DNA of 61,484 nucleotides, taken from the NCBI RefSeq assembly GCF_000242615.2, contig NZ_KI912268.1:549857-611340 (forward strand). The letters run 5' to 3'. A program made the position numbers and the translations under genes. Of this stretch, positions 45,325 through 52,843 are shown in pieces; position 1 is the stretch's first letter; every line of letters starts with the position of its first letter. The notes beneath the pieces are model-generated. The model saw nothing but the letters and a program-made list of their open reading frames with translations. It ran no database searches and had not been told where the DNA came from. Origin of the DNA: Holophaga foetida DSM 6591 (GTDB lineage Bacteria > Acidobacteriota > Holophagae > Holophagales > Holophagaceae).

Positions 45325-45383
45325 ATCCCCTTCATCCTGGCTTAAGATCTTTTAAAAACAAAATTAGCCAGGATGAAGGGGAT
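45325..45383. repeat. 18-bp perfect inverted repeat upstream of the deaminase gene
   Basis: ATCCCCTTCATCCTGGCT (45325-45342) and AGCCAGGATGAAGGGGAT (45366-45383) are exact complements around a 23-base A/T-rich loop. The arm core TTCATCCTGGC is shared with the repeat at 46656-46729 on the far side of the same gene, so both belong to one repeat family. There is no adjacent T-run, so it is not a simple terminator. Confidence 0.8.
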
Positions 45384-45452
45384 TCAGGGGATAGAAGAAG
45401 ATGCCACAGTTCACCGGGACACTCGGGCCTGGAACTCCATGTGCTGTAAGCT

Positions 45453-46538
45453 ATGGCCATGAGTCAGCCCGTGCCTCCCATCGACTTCGACGCCATCCCT
45501 CCCTCGGCCCTCCCGCAGCTCCTCCGGCGCATGCCCAAGGCGGAACTCCACATCCACATCGAGGGCTCCCTCGAGCCGGAGCTGATCTTCGAGTTGGCCC
45601 GCCGCAACGGGGTGTCCCTGCCCTATCCCAGCATAGAGGCCCTGCGAGCCGCATACGCCTTTCAGGACCTCCAGAGCTTCCTGGACATCTACTACGCCGG
45701 GGCCAGCGTCCTGATCCTGGAACAGGACTTCTTCGACATGGCCTGGGCCTACCTGCAGCGGGCGGCCGGGGACGGCGTGGTGCGCGCCGAGATCTTCTTT
45801 GATCCCCAGACCCACACAGCTCGGGGCGTAGCCATGGGTACCGTCATCCGGGGCCTTTCAGAAGCCCTGGCCAAGGGCCGACGGGAGCTTGGCCTCAGCG
45901 CCGATCTGATCCTCTGCTTCCTCCGCCACCTCAGCGAAGAGGATGCCTTCGCCACCCTGGAAGAGGCCCTGCCCTTCAGGGAACACGTCATCGGTGTCGG
46001 GCTGGACAGCAGCGAACTGGGCCATCCCCCGGAGAAGTTCGCCCGGGTCTTCGCCCGCTGCCGGGAACTGGAGCTGCACGTCGTGGCCCACGCCGGAGAA
46101 GAGGGCCCTGCGGCCTACATTCACTCGGCCCTGGACATCCTCAAGGTCGAGCGCATCGATCACGGCGTTCGCTGCCTCGAGGACCCGGCTCTGGTGGCAC
46201 GCTTGGCCCGGGAGTGCATCCCCCTCACGGTCTGTCCCTTCTCCAACGTCAAGCTGAGGGTCTTTCCAGGGCTCCCCAGCCACAACCTACCCACCCTCCT
46301 GAAGGCTGGCCTGGCGGCGACCATCAATTCGGACGACCCCGCCTACTTCGGAGGCTACCTGCTCCAGAACTTCCAGGAGACCTTTGACGCCCTGCCCGAG
46401 CTGGGAGCCCGCGAAGCATGGCTGCTGGCCCAGAACAGCCTCCAGGGCAGCTTCGCCCCCGAGGCGGACAAGATGCGGTGGTGCGTGGAGCTGGATGCGG
46501 TGTTTCGGGAGAAAACAACCCCATCATCTGGAAAGTAA
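45453..46538 (+). CDS. adenine deaminase (type 2) / adenosine deaminase family
   Basis: Zinc amidohydrolase of 361 aa that would deaminate adenine to hypoxanthine, or adenosine to inosine. Metal and catalytic motifs: AELHIHIEGSLEPE, VVAHAGEEGPAAYIHSALD, RIDHGVRCLEDP and NSDDPAYFGGYL. The pattern GLDSSELGHPPEKFARVFAR and the DPAYFGGY form fit the Aah1-like adenine deaminase group better than classic adenosine deaminase. The start is ATG 45453 or 45459. It follows the nucleoside importer but behind a terminator, so it is probably transcribed separately. It is bracketed by two related inverted repeats. Confidence 0.87.
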   Translation: MAMSQPVPPIDFDAIPPSALPQLLRRMPKAELHIHIEGSLEPELIFELARRNGVSLPYPSIEALRAAYAFQDLQSFLDIYYAGASVLILEQDFFDMAWAYLQRAAGDGVVRAEIFFDPQTHTARGVAMGTVIRGLSEALAKGRRELGLSADLILCFLRHLSEEDAFATLEEALPFREHVIGVGLDSSELGHPPEKFARVFARCRELELHVVAHAGEEGPAAYIHSALDILKVERIDHGVRCLEDPALVARLARECIPLTVCPFSNVKLRVFPGLPSHNLPTLLKAGLAATINSDDPAYFGGYLLQNFQETFDALPELGAREAWLLAQNSLQGSFAPEADKMRWCVELDAVFREKTTPSSGK

Positions 46539-46655
46539 GCCAAGAAAATCAATCCCAACGCAAAGACTCAAGGGGCACCAATTCACACAAGTTAAAACGT
46601 ATATTTTCGGAGCGCATCATCGCATTCAACACGACAAAGGATAGCTAAATTCTGC

Positions 46656-46729
46656 TTTCATCCTGGCCATCCTGTATATCCTGTTCTTGTTCTTCTTTAA
46701 ACAGGATATACAGGATGGCCAGGATGAAA
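46656..46729. repeat. 30-bp perfect inverted repeat downstream of the deaminase gene
   Basis: The arms 46656-46685 and 46700-46729 are exact complements over 30 bases, with a 14-base loop. The outer part reads TTTCATCCTGGCCATCCTG and the arm continues with TATATCCTGTT, i.e. repeated ATCCTG units. It shares TTCATCCTGGC with the repeat upstream of the deaminase. The rest of the 46539-46829 gap is AT-rich and shows no gene. Confidence 0.85.
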
Positions 46730-46829
46730 AGATTCCAGATTATAGGCTTTGATAAGCCAAATACCATAGTTTGAGATGCGCATTATATTTAATCAAATAA
46801 ATATTCATATAACATGAATAAAATCATGT

Positions 46830-48167
46830 TTATTTCGCCCTTGCCATCCGCACACAGTTCCTCCCGGAGGCCTTGGCCTGGTAGAGGGCAGCGTCCACGG
46901 CCTCTACCAGGCGCGCAGCCTCCAGTCCCTCCATCTCTGAGGAGCAGCAGACCCCGAAGGATGCGGTGACCGATGGCAAGGGGGTGTCGTTGTGCGAAAG
47001 TTCCAGTCCCCCCACCAGAGCCCTCAGGTTCTCCGCCACCAGGAGTCCCTGTTCCAGGCTGGTCTCGCTGAGGACTACCATGAACTCTTCGCCTCCGTAA
47101 CGATACAGGCCATCAACCTGCCGGATGTGCAGCCCCACCGCCCCGCAGACCGAGACCAGCACCAGATCCCCAGCCCCGTGCCCATAGTGGTCGTTGAAGC
47201 GCTTGAAGTGGTCGATATCAAACATCACCAGACAGAAGCACCCGCTGAAGCGGATGGCACGCTGAACCTCCTGCTGGAGGCGGGAATCGAAACTGCGGCG
47301 ATTGAAAACACCCGTCAGAGCGTCGGTGGTGGCCAATTCCGACAGCTTGGCATTGAGCCTCTCCAGTTCCTCCGAGTAGGCCCGCAGCTTCTCCTCATCG
47401 GCCTTCCGCTGGGTGATATCCCGGAAGACGACGAAAAGCCGGTCCGGCTCTCCCTGTGCGTTCGTCAGCACAGCAGCGTGGCTTTCGTTCCATAACTGAG
47501 TGCCGTCCTTGCGAAGCACCCGGTATTCCGAGAATCCGGTCGTTTCCCCCCGCAGAAGCCTCATGATGGAATGGCGGGCCTTCTCCCGATCCCCGGGGTG
47601 GATGTAATCGAAGAGGTTGACCCCCTGCGCATAGTCGCTCTCGTCCAGGAGGAGCATCTCCGTTCCAGACCTGGAGGGGTACAGCACCCACCCCTGGAGA
47701 TTCGCGATCAGCATGCCATCGGCCGAGGTTTCGAAGATCGTCTTGAAGAGCTGGGCGTTGGCCCGGTTCTGCTCGTCGAGCTGCTCCTTCTCCCGCAGGG
47801 CCTCAATCATGGCATTGATGGCCTGGGCGAAGTCCCCGGAGAAGGAGACCTGGTGATCCAGACTCCCCCTGGAGATCTCCTGGATCTGCCAGGTCAGATG
47901 CCGGAGTTCCGCCTGGAGCTGTTTATAAGGAGCAGCCCAGTAGCTGCGAGAAGGCGCTTCGGCATCCAGATTCCCTTTGGCCAGATCCAGAAGGAAGGTA
48001 TAGCTGTCAGCGTACTGCTTCCCCATCTGGAAGATATCCGCCGCCAGCGCCCCGAGGGAAGGATCCTCGACCTCGGGAAGAGGCTCCAGAACGGGGATGG
48101 CCCCCAGGTTCATCGCCTGGACAATCGTCCGAAGACGCCCCAGGAGAGCCTCCTCCTGGGAGCTCAT
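46830..48167 (-). CDS. PAS-GGDEF diguanylate cyclase
   Basis: Cytoplasmic signalling enzyme of 445 aa that would make cyclic di-GMP. An N-terminal helical region (about 1-135, HAMP-like, with SRGSLDHQVSFSGDFAQAIN) is followed by a PAS/PAC domain (about 140-265: FKTIFETSADGMLIANLQGW through RLFVVFRDITQRK) and a GGDEF domain. The active loop is RYGGEEF and the upstream RQVD matches the inhibitory I-site (RxxD five residues before GGEEF), so product inhibition is likely. No membrane helix. The ATG overlaps the V4R gene stop (ATGA): the two proteins are made together and V4R may provide the ligand signal. Confidence 0.92.
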   Translation of the reverse strand: MSSQEEALLGRLRTIVQAMNLGAIPVLEPLPEVEDPSLGALAADIFQMGKQYADSYTFLLDLAKGNLDAEAPSRSYWAAPYKQLQAELRHLTWQIQEISRGSLDHQVSFSGDFAQAINAMIEALREKEQLDEQNRANAQLFKTIFETSADGMLIANLQGWVLYPSRSGTEMLLLDESDYAQGVNLFDYIHPGDREKARHSIMRLLRGETTGFSEYRVLRKDGTQLWNESHAAVLTNAQGEPDRLFVVFRDITQRKADEEKLRAYSEELERLNAKLSELATTDALTGVFNRRSFDSRLQQEVQRAIRFSGCFCLVMFDIDHFKRFNDHYGHGAGDLVLVSVCGAVGLHIRQVDGLYRYGGEEFMVVLSETSLEQGLLVAENLRALVGGLELSHNDTPLPSVTASFGVCCSSEMEGLEAARLVEAVDAALYQAKASGRNCVRMARAK

Positions 48168-48676
48168 GGCAACGGGTGGATGGCGAAGCGACAGGTTCGT
48201 TCGCCGGTGGACCAGCAGTCCACTTCCTTCACCATGAAGGCCTGGCCCGTATAGGCTTCGAAGATGCCCTGGAGGAAGCCTTCGTCATAGTCGCACACCG
48301 TAGTTCCAGCAAGGGGAAGCCCGGAGCAATCCAGATCCTCGGATACCGTCACCACGAAGCTCATTCTCTCGGCATCCGCCTTCTCCACCTTCAGGACCCC
48401 GATCGACAGCTCCAGGAGCTTGGCGTGAAGCTGGGCGATGAAGGGGCCCAAGGCGAGGCCGGTGTCCAGAACATTTCGGCAGAACTCCGAGCCAGCCAGG
48501 TAGCCAGCCTGGATGAGCAGGCTCCGCATCCGGTCCTCGCCGAATTCCTTCTCGAGGACCGAGCGGAGGGTGAACTGCATCAAACGGTACACAGCGACCC
48601 TCGTATCGCCCCCCAGATTGGGGCGACCACCCTGGATGTCCCCCAGCTGCGACCATTCAAATCTGGAAGCCGACAT
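48164..48676 (-). CDS. V4R-domain small-molecule sensor protein
   Basis: A 170-aa protein consisting mainly of a V4R (4-vinyl reductase) domain, a fold that binds small hydrophobic ligands, including aromatics in the XylR/DmpR activators. Typical parts are LLIQAGYLAGSEFCRNVLDT, the Cys-rich core DCSGLPLAGTTVCDYDEGFL and VKEVDCWSTGERTCRFAI. Four conserved Cys could bind zinc. ATG 48676 overlaps the stop of the upstream gene (TGATG), and its own stop overlaps the cyclase start. A role as stand-alone input domain for the cyclase is inferred. Confidence 0.82.
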   Translation of the reverse strand: MSASRFEWSQLGDIQGGRPNLGGDTRVAVYRLMQFTLRSVLEKEFGEDRMRSLLIQAGYLAGSEFCRNVLDTGLALGPFIAQLHAKLLELSIGVLKVEKADAERMSFVVTVSEDLDCSGLPLAGTTVCDYDEGFLQGIFEAYTGQAFMVKEVDCWSTGERTCRFAIHPLP

Positions 48677-49146
48677 CAGATATCCGCCTTCATCTGGACG
48701 GGGCTGCCACTCAGCCAGACGACGTTCAGCTTCACGCTGACAAACTTCCATCCCTGGGGCGTCCGACGGTAAGTGCTGTCATACCACCCCCCCCCATCCC
48801 AGTGGTCGAAGGGGGTCTCGCCGATGTGCACAGCCTGGAGGTAGGACCGGGAAGTCGCGGTATCCCCCTGGATCGTAATCTGGTGGTTGGTGCTGATGTG
48901 GTGGGTGCCCTTGTACTTGCCAAGCCCGTGGGGCATCAGCTCCGGCATCTTTTCCTTGAACATCCTGAAGGTCTCGCCGGTCTTGGAGGTGGGCTCGGGA
49001 AGTTCCACGTATCCGCCATCCACAAAATTGTCCGCGTAGCCTAGGTAGTCCTTGGCATCGATGCAGGAGGCGAAGCTGTAGAGCAGATCGCTGATCTGGG
49101 CCCGGTCCATCAGCCATTGAACCTGGGCAATGTTTGATTCACACAT
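48676..49146 (-). CDS. SnoaL/NTF2-like domain protein
   Basis: A 156-aa single-domain protein of the NTF2-like SnoaL_4 group: QWLMDRAQISDLLYSFASCI, DAKDYLGYADNFVDGGYVEL, THHISTNHQITIQGDTATSR, SYLQAVHIGE and GGGWYDSTYRRTPQGWKFVS. Such domains bind or isomerise small cyclic molecules; no catalytic assignment is possible. GGAGTCCCC precedes ATG 49146. It is the first gene of the minus-strand trio with V4R and GGDEF, so all three may respond to one small-molecule cue. Confidence 0.8.
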   Translation of the reverse strand: MCESNIAQVQWLMDRAQISDLLYSFASCIDAKDYLGYADNFVDGGYVELPEPTSKTGETFRMFKEKMPELMPHGLGKYKGTHHISTNHQITIQGDTATSRSYLQAVHIGETPFDHWDGGGWYDSTYRRTPQGWKFVSVKLNVVWLSGSPVQMKADI

Positions 49147-49174
49147 GGGGACTCCGTCCTGTTTGGTGGAAACT

Positions 49175-49241
49175 CGATTCTGGCAGATGGGCCCTGGTCC
49201 CACCACCAAGTCTGCAATCGCCCCAGGCTCTGGCAGAATCG
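49175..49241. promoter_or_regulatory. inverted repeat in the divergent SnoaL/thiolase promoter region
   Basis: CGATTCTG (49175-49182) and CAGAATCG (49234-49241) are exact complements, each part of a TCTGGCAGA context, 51 bases apart between two divergent start codons. It could be a pair of operator half-sites for a shared regulator. This is speculative. Confidence 0.3.
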
Positions 49242-49307
49242 AATAAATCCTCAGCGGCGCTCCTGGAGCACCGCTGACCATTGGCTTACTGCTTCCCGAG
49301 GAGACCC

Positions 49308-50486
49308 ATGAACCGCGAAATCGTTATCCTGAGCGCCGTCCGCTCTGCCATAGGCACCTTCGGTGGCGCCCTCAAAGACATGGAACCCGGAGAGTTGGGA
49401 GGCCTGGTGATCCGGGAGGCCATCAAACGGGCCGGGGTGGATCCCGCGGCAGTCCCCTACGCCATCGTCGGCAACGTGATCCCCACCGACGCCCGCTTTC
49501 CCTACGTGGCCCGGACCGCCACCATCAAGGGCGGAATGTCCATGGACTCCACGGCCATGAGCGTGAACCGGCTCTGCGCCTCGGGCCTCCAGGCCATCGT
49601 CTCCACGGCCATGGCCATCCGTTGCGGCGAGGTGGATTTCGGCGTGGGCGGCGGCGTGGAGGTCATGTCCCGAGGTGGCTACCTCAGTTCAGATTGCCGC
49701 TGGGGCGCCCGCATGGGGAATGTCGCCATAGCCGACATGATGGTGGCGACCCTGACCGACCCCTTCGGAGCCGGTCACATGGGCATGACCGCAGAAAACG
49801 TGGCTGCCAAATGGGGCATCACCCGTGAGGAACAGGACGCCGTGGCCCTGGAATCCCAGAACCGGGCCGCCAGGGCCATCGCCGAGGGGCGATTCAAGTC
49901 CCAGATCCTGCCCCTCACCTTCCAGACCCGCAAGGGCGAGATCCTCTTCGACACCGACGAGCACCCCAAGGCCACCAGCCTTGAGGCCCTGGCCAAGATG
50001 AAGCCCGCCTTCAAGAAGGATGGCACCGTCACGGCCGGCAACGCCTCGGGCCTCAATGATGGCGCCGCATTCTTCGTTCTGGCGGACGCCGCCACCGCCC
50101 AGAGGGAAGGCCTCAAGCCCGTAGCCCGCCTCGTTTCCTCCGCTGTGGCCGGGGTCTCCCACGAAATCATGGGCGAGGGCCCCATCCCCGCCACGAAGCT
50201 CGCTCTCCAGCGGGCCGGGCTCAGCCTGGACCAGATGGATGTCATCGAGTCCAACGAGGCCTTCGCCGCACAGGCCATCGCTGTCTCCCGCGCCCTGGGC
50301 CTGGACCCCATGAAGACCAATCCCAACGGTGGCGCCATCGCCCTGGGCCACCCCATCGGCTGCAGCGGCGCCTTCATCGCCACCAAGGCCCTCTACGAGC
50401 TGGAGCGCATCCAGGGCCGCTACGCCCTCGCCACCATGTGCATCGGCGGTGGACAGGGGATCGCGGCGATCTTCGAGCGGGTGTAA
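49308..50486 (+). CDS. thiolase (acetyl-CoA C-acetyltransferase)
   Basis: Cytoplasmic enzyme of 392 aa that condenses two acetyl-CoA or cleaves acetoacetyl/3-ketoacyl-CoA. Active residues are in the expected motifs: nucleophilic Cys in SVNRLCASGLQAIVS, His in GGAIALGHPIGCSGA and second Cys in MCIGGGQGIAAIFE; NASGLNDGAAF and ESNEAFAAQA are also conserved. ATG 49308 has GAGGAG upstream and starts exactly where homology begins (MNREIVILSAVRSAIGTFGG). It is monocistronic, ending in a bidirectional terminator shared with the LysR gene. Its role in butyrate-type metabolism, PHA synthesis or beta-oxidation cannot be chosen. Confidence 0.94.
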   Translation: MNREIVILSAVRSAIGTFGGALKDMEPGELGGLVIREAIKRAGVDPAAVPYAIVGNVIPTDARFPYVARTATIKGGMSMDSTAMSVNRLCASGLQAIVSTAMAIRCGEVDFGVGGGVEVMSRGGYLSSDCRWGARMGNVAIADMMVATLTDPFGAGHMGMTAENVAAKWGITREEQDAVALESQNRAARAIAEGRFKSQILPLTFQTRKGEILFDTDEHPKATSLEALAKMKPAFKKDGTVTAGNASGLNDGAAFFVLADAATAQREGLKPVARLVSSAVAGVSHEIMGEGPIPATKLALQRAGLSLDQMDVIESNEAFAAQAIAVSRALGLDPMKTNPNGGAIALGHPIGCSGAFIATKALYELERIQGRYALATMCIGGGQGIAAIFERV

Positions 50487-50489
50487 GGG

Positions 50490-50546
50490 AAAAGATCCAC
50501 CTCCAAGCAGCCCCGCCGCGCGGGGCTGCTTGGAGGTGGATCTTTT
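50490..50546. terminator. bidirectional terminator, perfect 26-bp arms
   Basis: The arms 50490-50515 and 50521-50546 are exact complements with a CCGCG loop. The plus strand exits through TCTTTTC and the minus strand through CTTTTCCC. It serves the convergent thiolase and LysR genes; the LysR stop codon starts at its last base. Confidence 0.93.
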
Positions 50547-51433
50547 CAGGGCCTGATCCCCAGGCTCTTCAGGAAGGTGGGCACACAGGGGTTGTCGTTG
50601 TCCCGCTTCCAGAGCACCAGGGAGTCAACCCTGGCATCCTCGCTGACCAGATCCACGAAGTGGAGGTGGGGATTGGGGTAGAGCTTCGCCACGTGGCGCG
50701 TGAGGATGGTGAGCCCCAGGCCTGATTCCACCAGCATCATGAGGGTTCCGGGATCCCTGGCAGTCCGGACCACGTTCGGTCGAAGCTTGTGACGCGCGAA
50801 GAGATCCCCCAGCCAGTCCGAGGTGGCGGAGCTGACTTCAGGGGCCATGGCCACGAGGGGCAGGCCTGCCAGGTCCTCCACCCTCAGCGCACTCCTGCCC
50901 GCCAGGGGGTGATCCGGCAACATGAGCACCGCCGGGATATCGGAGAAGAGCTTGATGGACTCAAAGCCCTTGAGGTCATCGATTCCCACCGTCACCGTGA
51001 AGGCCACGTCCACGGTTCCCGTCTCCATGGCCTGCATGAGGCTGGGAATGTTATAGCCCTGGAAATGAACGGTCACCTCGGGATGATCGTGGGTGAAACG
51101 CTTGAAGAAGGTGGGGATGAACTTCTTTTCGATGCCCCCCAGGTAGCCCAGGGTGATCTCCCCGATAAGCCCGGATTCCAGCTTCCGGGCCTGCTGGATG
51201 GCGAATTCGCACTTGGCCATGACCTCCTGCATCTCCTTGAGGAGAAAGCTCCCGGCCCGGGTCAGGCTCACCCGGTGCGTATCCCGCTTGAAGAGCTTGA
51301 ACCCGAGGTTCTGCTCCAGGGCGGATACCTGGTAGCTCACCGCCGCCTGGGTCAGGTGCAGGCGGACCCCGGCCTTGGTGAAGCTCAGACACTCCGCCAC
51401 AGCCAGAAAGTATTTCAGCCGCTCCAGATCCAT
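50546..51433 (-). CDS. LysR-family transcriptional regulator
   Basis: A 295-aa LysR regulator. N-terminal winged helix: MDLERLKYFLAVAECLSFTK, LHLTQAAVSYQVSALEQNLG, FKLFKRDTHRVSLTRAG. C-terminal effector domain: ITLGYLGGIEKKFIPTFFKR, VDVAFTVTVGIDD, LMLPDHPLAGRSALRVEDLA. It is transcribed away from the uroporphyrinogen-decarboxylase-family gene across a 153-base gap, the classic arrangement for a LysR activator and its target. The frame continues far upstream but that part is antisense to the target gene. Confidence 0.92.
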   Translation of the reverse strand: MDLERLKYFLAVAECLSFTKAGVRLHLTQAAVSYQVSALEQNLGFKLFKRDTHRVSLTRAGSFLLKEMQEVMAKCEFAIQQARKLESGLIGEITLGYLGGIEKKFIPTFFKRFTHDHPEVTVHFQGYNIPSLMQAMETGTVDVAFTVTVGIDDLKGFESIKLFSDIPAVLMLPDHPLAGRSALRVEDLAGLPLVAMAPEVSSATSDWLGDLFARHKLRPNVVRTARDPGTLMMLVESGLGLTILTRHVAKLYPNPHLHFVDLVSEDARVDSLVLWKRDNDNPCVPTFLKSLGIRP

Positions 51434-51489
51434 TGAACACACCCGGGAATCAGAAGCCAGGATATACAGACCCACGATGGATTCTGGAC

Positions 51490-51542
51490 ATAAATCTGAC
51501 TTATAGCAGAACAAAAAACGTTTCGTTTCCCTCACCCATAAT
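51490..51542 (+). promoter_or_regulatory. candidate LysR operator and activator-dependent promoter
   Basis: ATAA (51490-51493) and TTAT (51501-51504) form a dyad with a 7-base centre. CATAAT (51537-51542) is a good -10 element about 45 bases before the GTG start, but no -35 is found at the right distance. A good -10 with a missing -35 fits a promoter that needs an activator such as the divergent LysR protein. Inference only. Confidence 0.35.
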
Positions 51543-51586
51543 GGACACCTACCATCGGTCAAAAGCTCAATAACCGGAGGTCGTTC

Positions 51587-52696
51587 GTGTTCAATCCGCA
51601 AGAAAAGCTGGGGAAAAGTGTCGCTAGGCTCTCGACAGCCATCGCCCTGGGGAAACCCGACCGCACCCCGGTCATGATCTGTGCCGAAGCCTTCTGCGGG
51701 AAGGCCATGGGCGTACAACTCTCGGACTTCATCGCCGATCCCAACCGGGGCAGCGAAATCATGGCCGAGTGCTTCGCCTCCCTGGGGGAGGTGGACGCCG
51801 CCGAGTCCCTGGTGCCCACGGCCCAGATCCTGGGGGCCGCCTGGCTCTCCAAGAACAAGCTGCCGGGCCGGGAACTGGGTCCCGACGAGCCTTGGCAGGT
51901 CGAAGAAGTCAGCCTCATGAGCGCCGAGGACTATGACCTCATCGTCGAGCAGGGCATGGGCCCCTTCCTGGGCGACTACCTGGGCCGCCGTCTGCCCCAG
52001 ACCGGCGCCGACGCCCAGGTCTACCTGGCCACGGACTTTCACAAGGCCGCCATGAACTTCGTGGGCCGGGGCATCCTGCCCCTCTGCCCCATCCCCTCCT
52101 TCATCCCCTACGAGACCTTCTGCTCGGGGCGGGGTCTGGCCAACTTCTCCAAGGACATGTTCCGCACCCCCGACAAGGTCCATGCGGCCATGGAGGTGGC
52201 CCATGCCGAGAACCTCCAGAGCCTCAAGGCCCAGATCGCCGCCGTGAAGCCCTTCGCGGTCTACTTCGCCGTGGCCCGGGGTGCCAGTGAGTTCCTCTCC
52301 CCCAAGGCCTGGCAGCGCTTCGTCTGGCCCTACGTCCGCAGCACCGTGGAAACCATCGTGGAGGCCGGTGCCAAGGTCTTCCTCCACTTCGACTCCTGCT
52401 GGGACCGGGATCTGGAATTCTTCAAGGAACTCCCCAAGGGCCAGTGCATCTTCGCCAGCGACCACTCCACCGACATGCGCAAGCTCAAGGAGGTGCTGGG
52501 CGACCACATGTGCCTCTTCGGTGATGTCCCGGCCTCCCTGCTGGCCCTGGGCACACCCGATGAAGTCCACGCATACAGCACCAAGCTGATCCAGGACATG
52601 GGCAACGGCTTCATCCTCGGCGCGGGTTGCCAGGTGCCCCCCAACGCCAAGGTCGAGAACGTCAAGGCCATGGTGGCCGCGGCCACCGGGAAGTAG
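51587..52696 (+). CDS. uroporphyrinogen-decarboxylase-family methyltransferase (MtaA/CmuA-like)
   Basis: A 369-aa protein of the URO-D fold, in the branch used for corrinoid/CoM-type methyl transfer rather than haem synthesis. It has the alternating beta-alpha barrel, with candidate zinc ligands in VFLHFDSCWDRD (His267, Cys271) and ILGAGCQVPPNAK (Cys348), the places where MtaA-type enzymes hold their zinc (HxC...C). Here the first motif is HFDSC, a variant. The GTG start at 51587 has GGAGG 6 bases upstream. Related proteins demethylate methanol, chloromethane or methoxylated aromatics. No corrinoid protein gene is nearby, so the substrate is open. It is divergent from a LysR gene; an IS now lies between it and the MFS gene. 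Confidence 0.82.
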   Translation: MFNPQEKLGKSVARLSTAIALGKPDRTPVMICAEAFCGKAMGVQLSDFIADPNRGSEIMAECFASLGEVDAAESLVPTAQILGAAWLSKNKLPGRELGPDEPWQVEEVSLMSAEDYDLIVEQGMGPFLGDYLGRRLPQTGADAQVYLATDFHKAAMNFVGRGILPLCPIPSFIPYETFCSGRGLANFSKDMFRTPDKVHAAMEVAHAENLQSLKAQIAAVKPFAVYFAVARGASEFLSPKAWQRFVWPYVRSTVETIVEAGAKVFLHFDSCWDRDLEFFKELPKGQCIFASDHSTDMRKLKEVLGDHMCLFGDVPASLLALGTPDEVHAYSTKLIQDMGNGFILGAGCQVPPNAKVENVKAMVAAATGK

Positions 52697-52714
52697 CGGC
52701 CCTAAAAAAAATGA

Positions 52715-52758
52715 TTCAACGCAGAGGGCGCAGAGAAAAAGAGAGAGGGCGCGGAGAG
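52715..52758. repeat. left half of a dispersed hairpin repeat split by the IS66-type element
   Basis: TTCAACGCAGAGGGCGCAGA (52715-52734) followed by a second related unit GGGCGCGGAGAG (52747-52758). The complement of both units lies beyond the IS, at 54386-54428. The CAACGCAGAGGGCGCAGAG type of repeat is one I know from intergenic regions of several phyla. Confidence 0.75.
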
Positions 52759-52835
52759 CCTGCTGGCAGAGGGTTGCCCTGTCCCAATCTCCAAGGACTT
52801 CACGTTTAATAATTAACAAATTCATCAACTAGCTC

Positions 52836-52843
52836 AAAACAGA
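52836..52843. repeat. 8-bp target-site duplication, left copy
   Basis: AAAACAGA directly before the left IS end; the same 8 bases directly follow the right end at 54352-54359. Eight bases is the duplication length of the IS66 family. Confidence 0.93.

Noticed and set aside
51434..52828. Long upstream extension of the LysR frame
   Set aside because: It is antisense to the methyltransferase gene; LysR homology begins at 51433.
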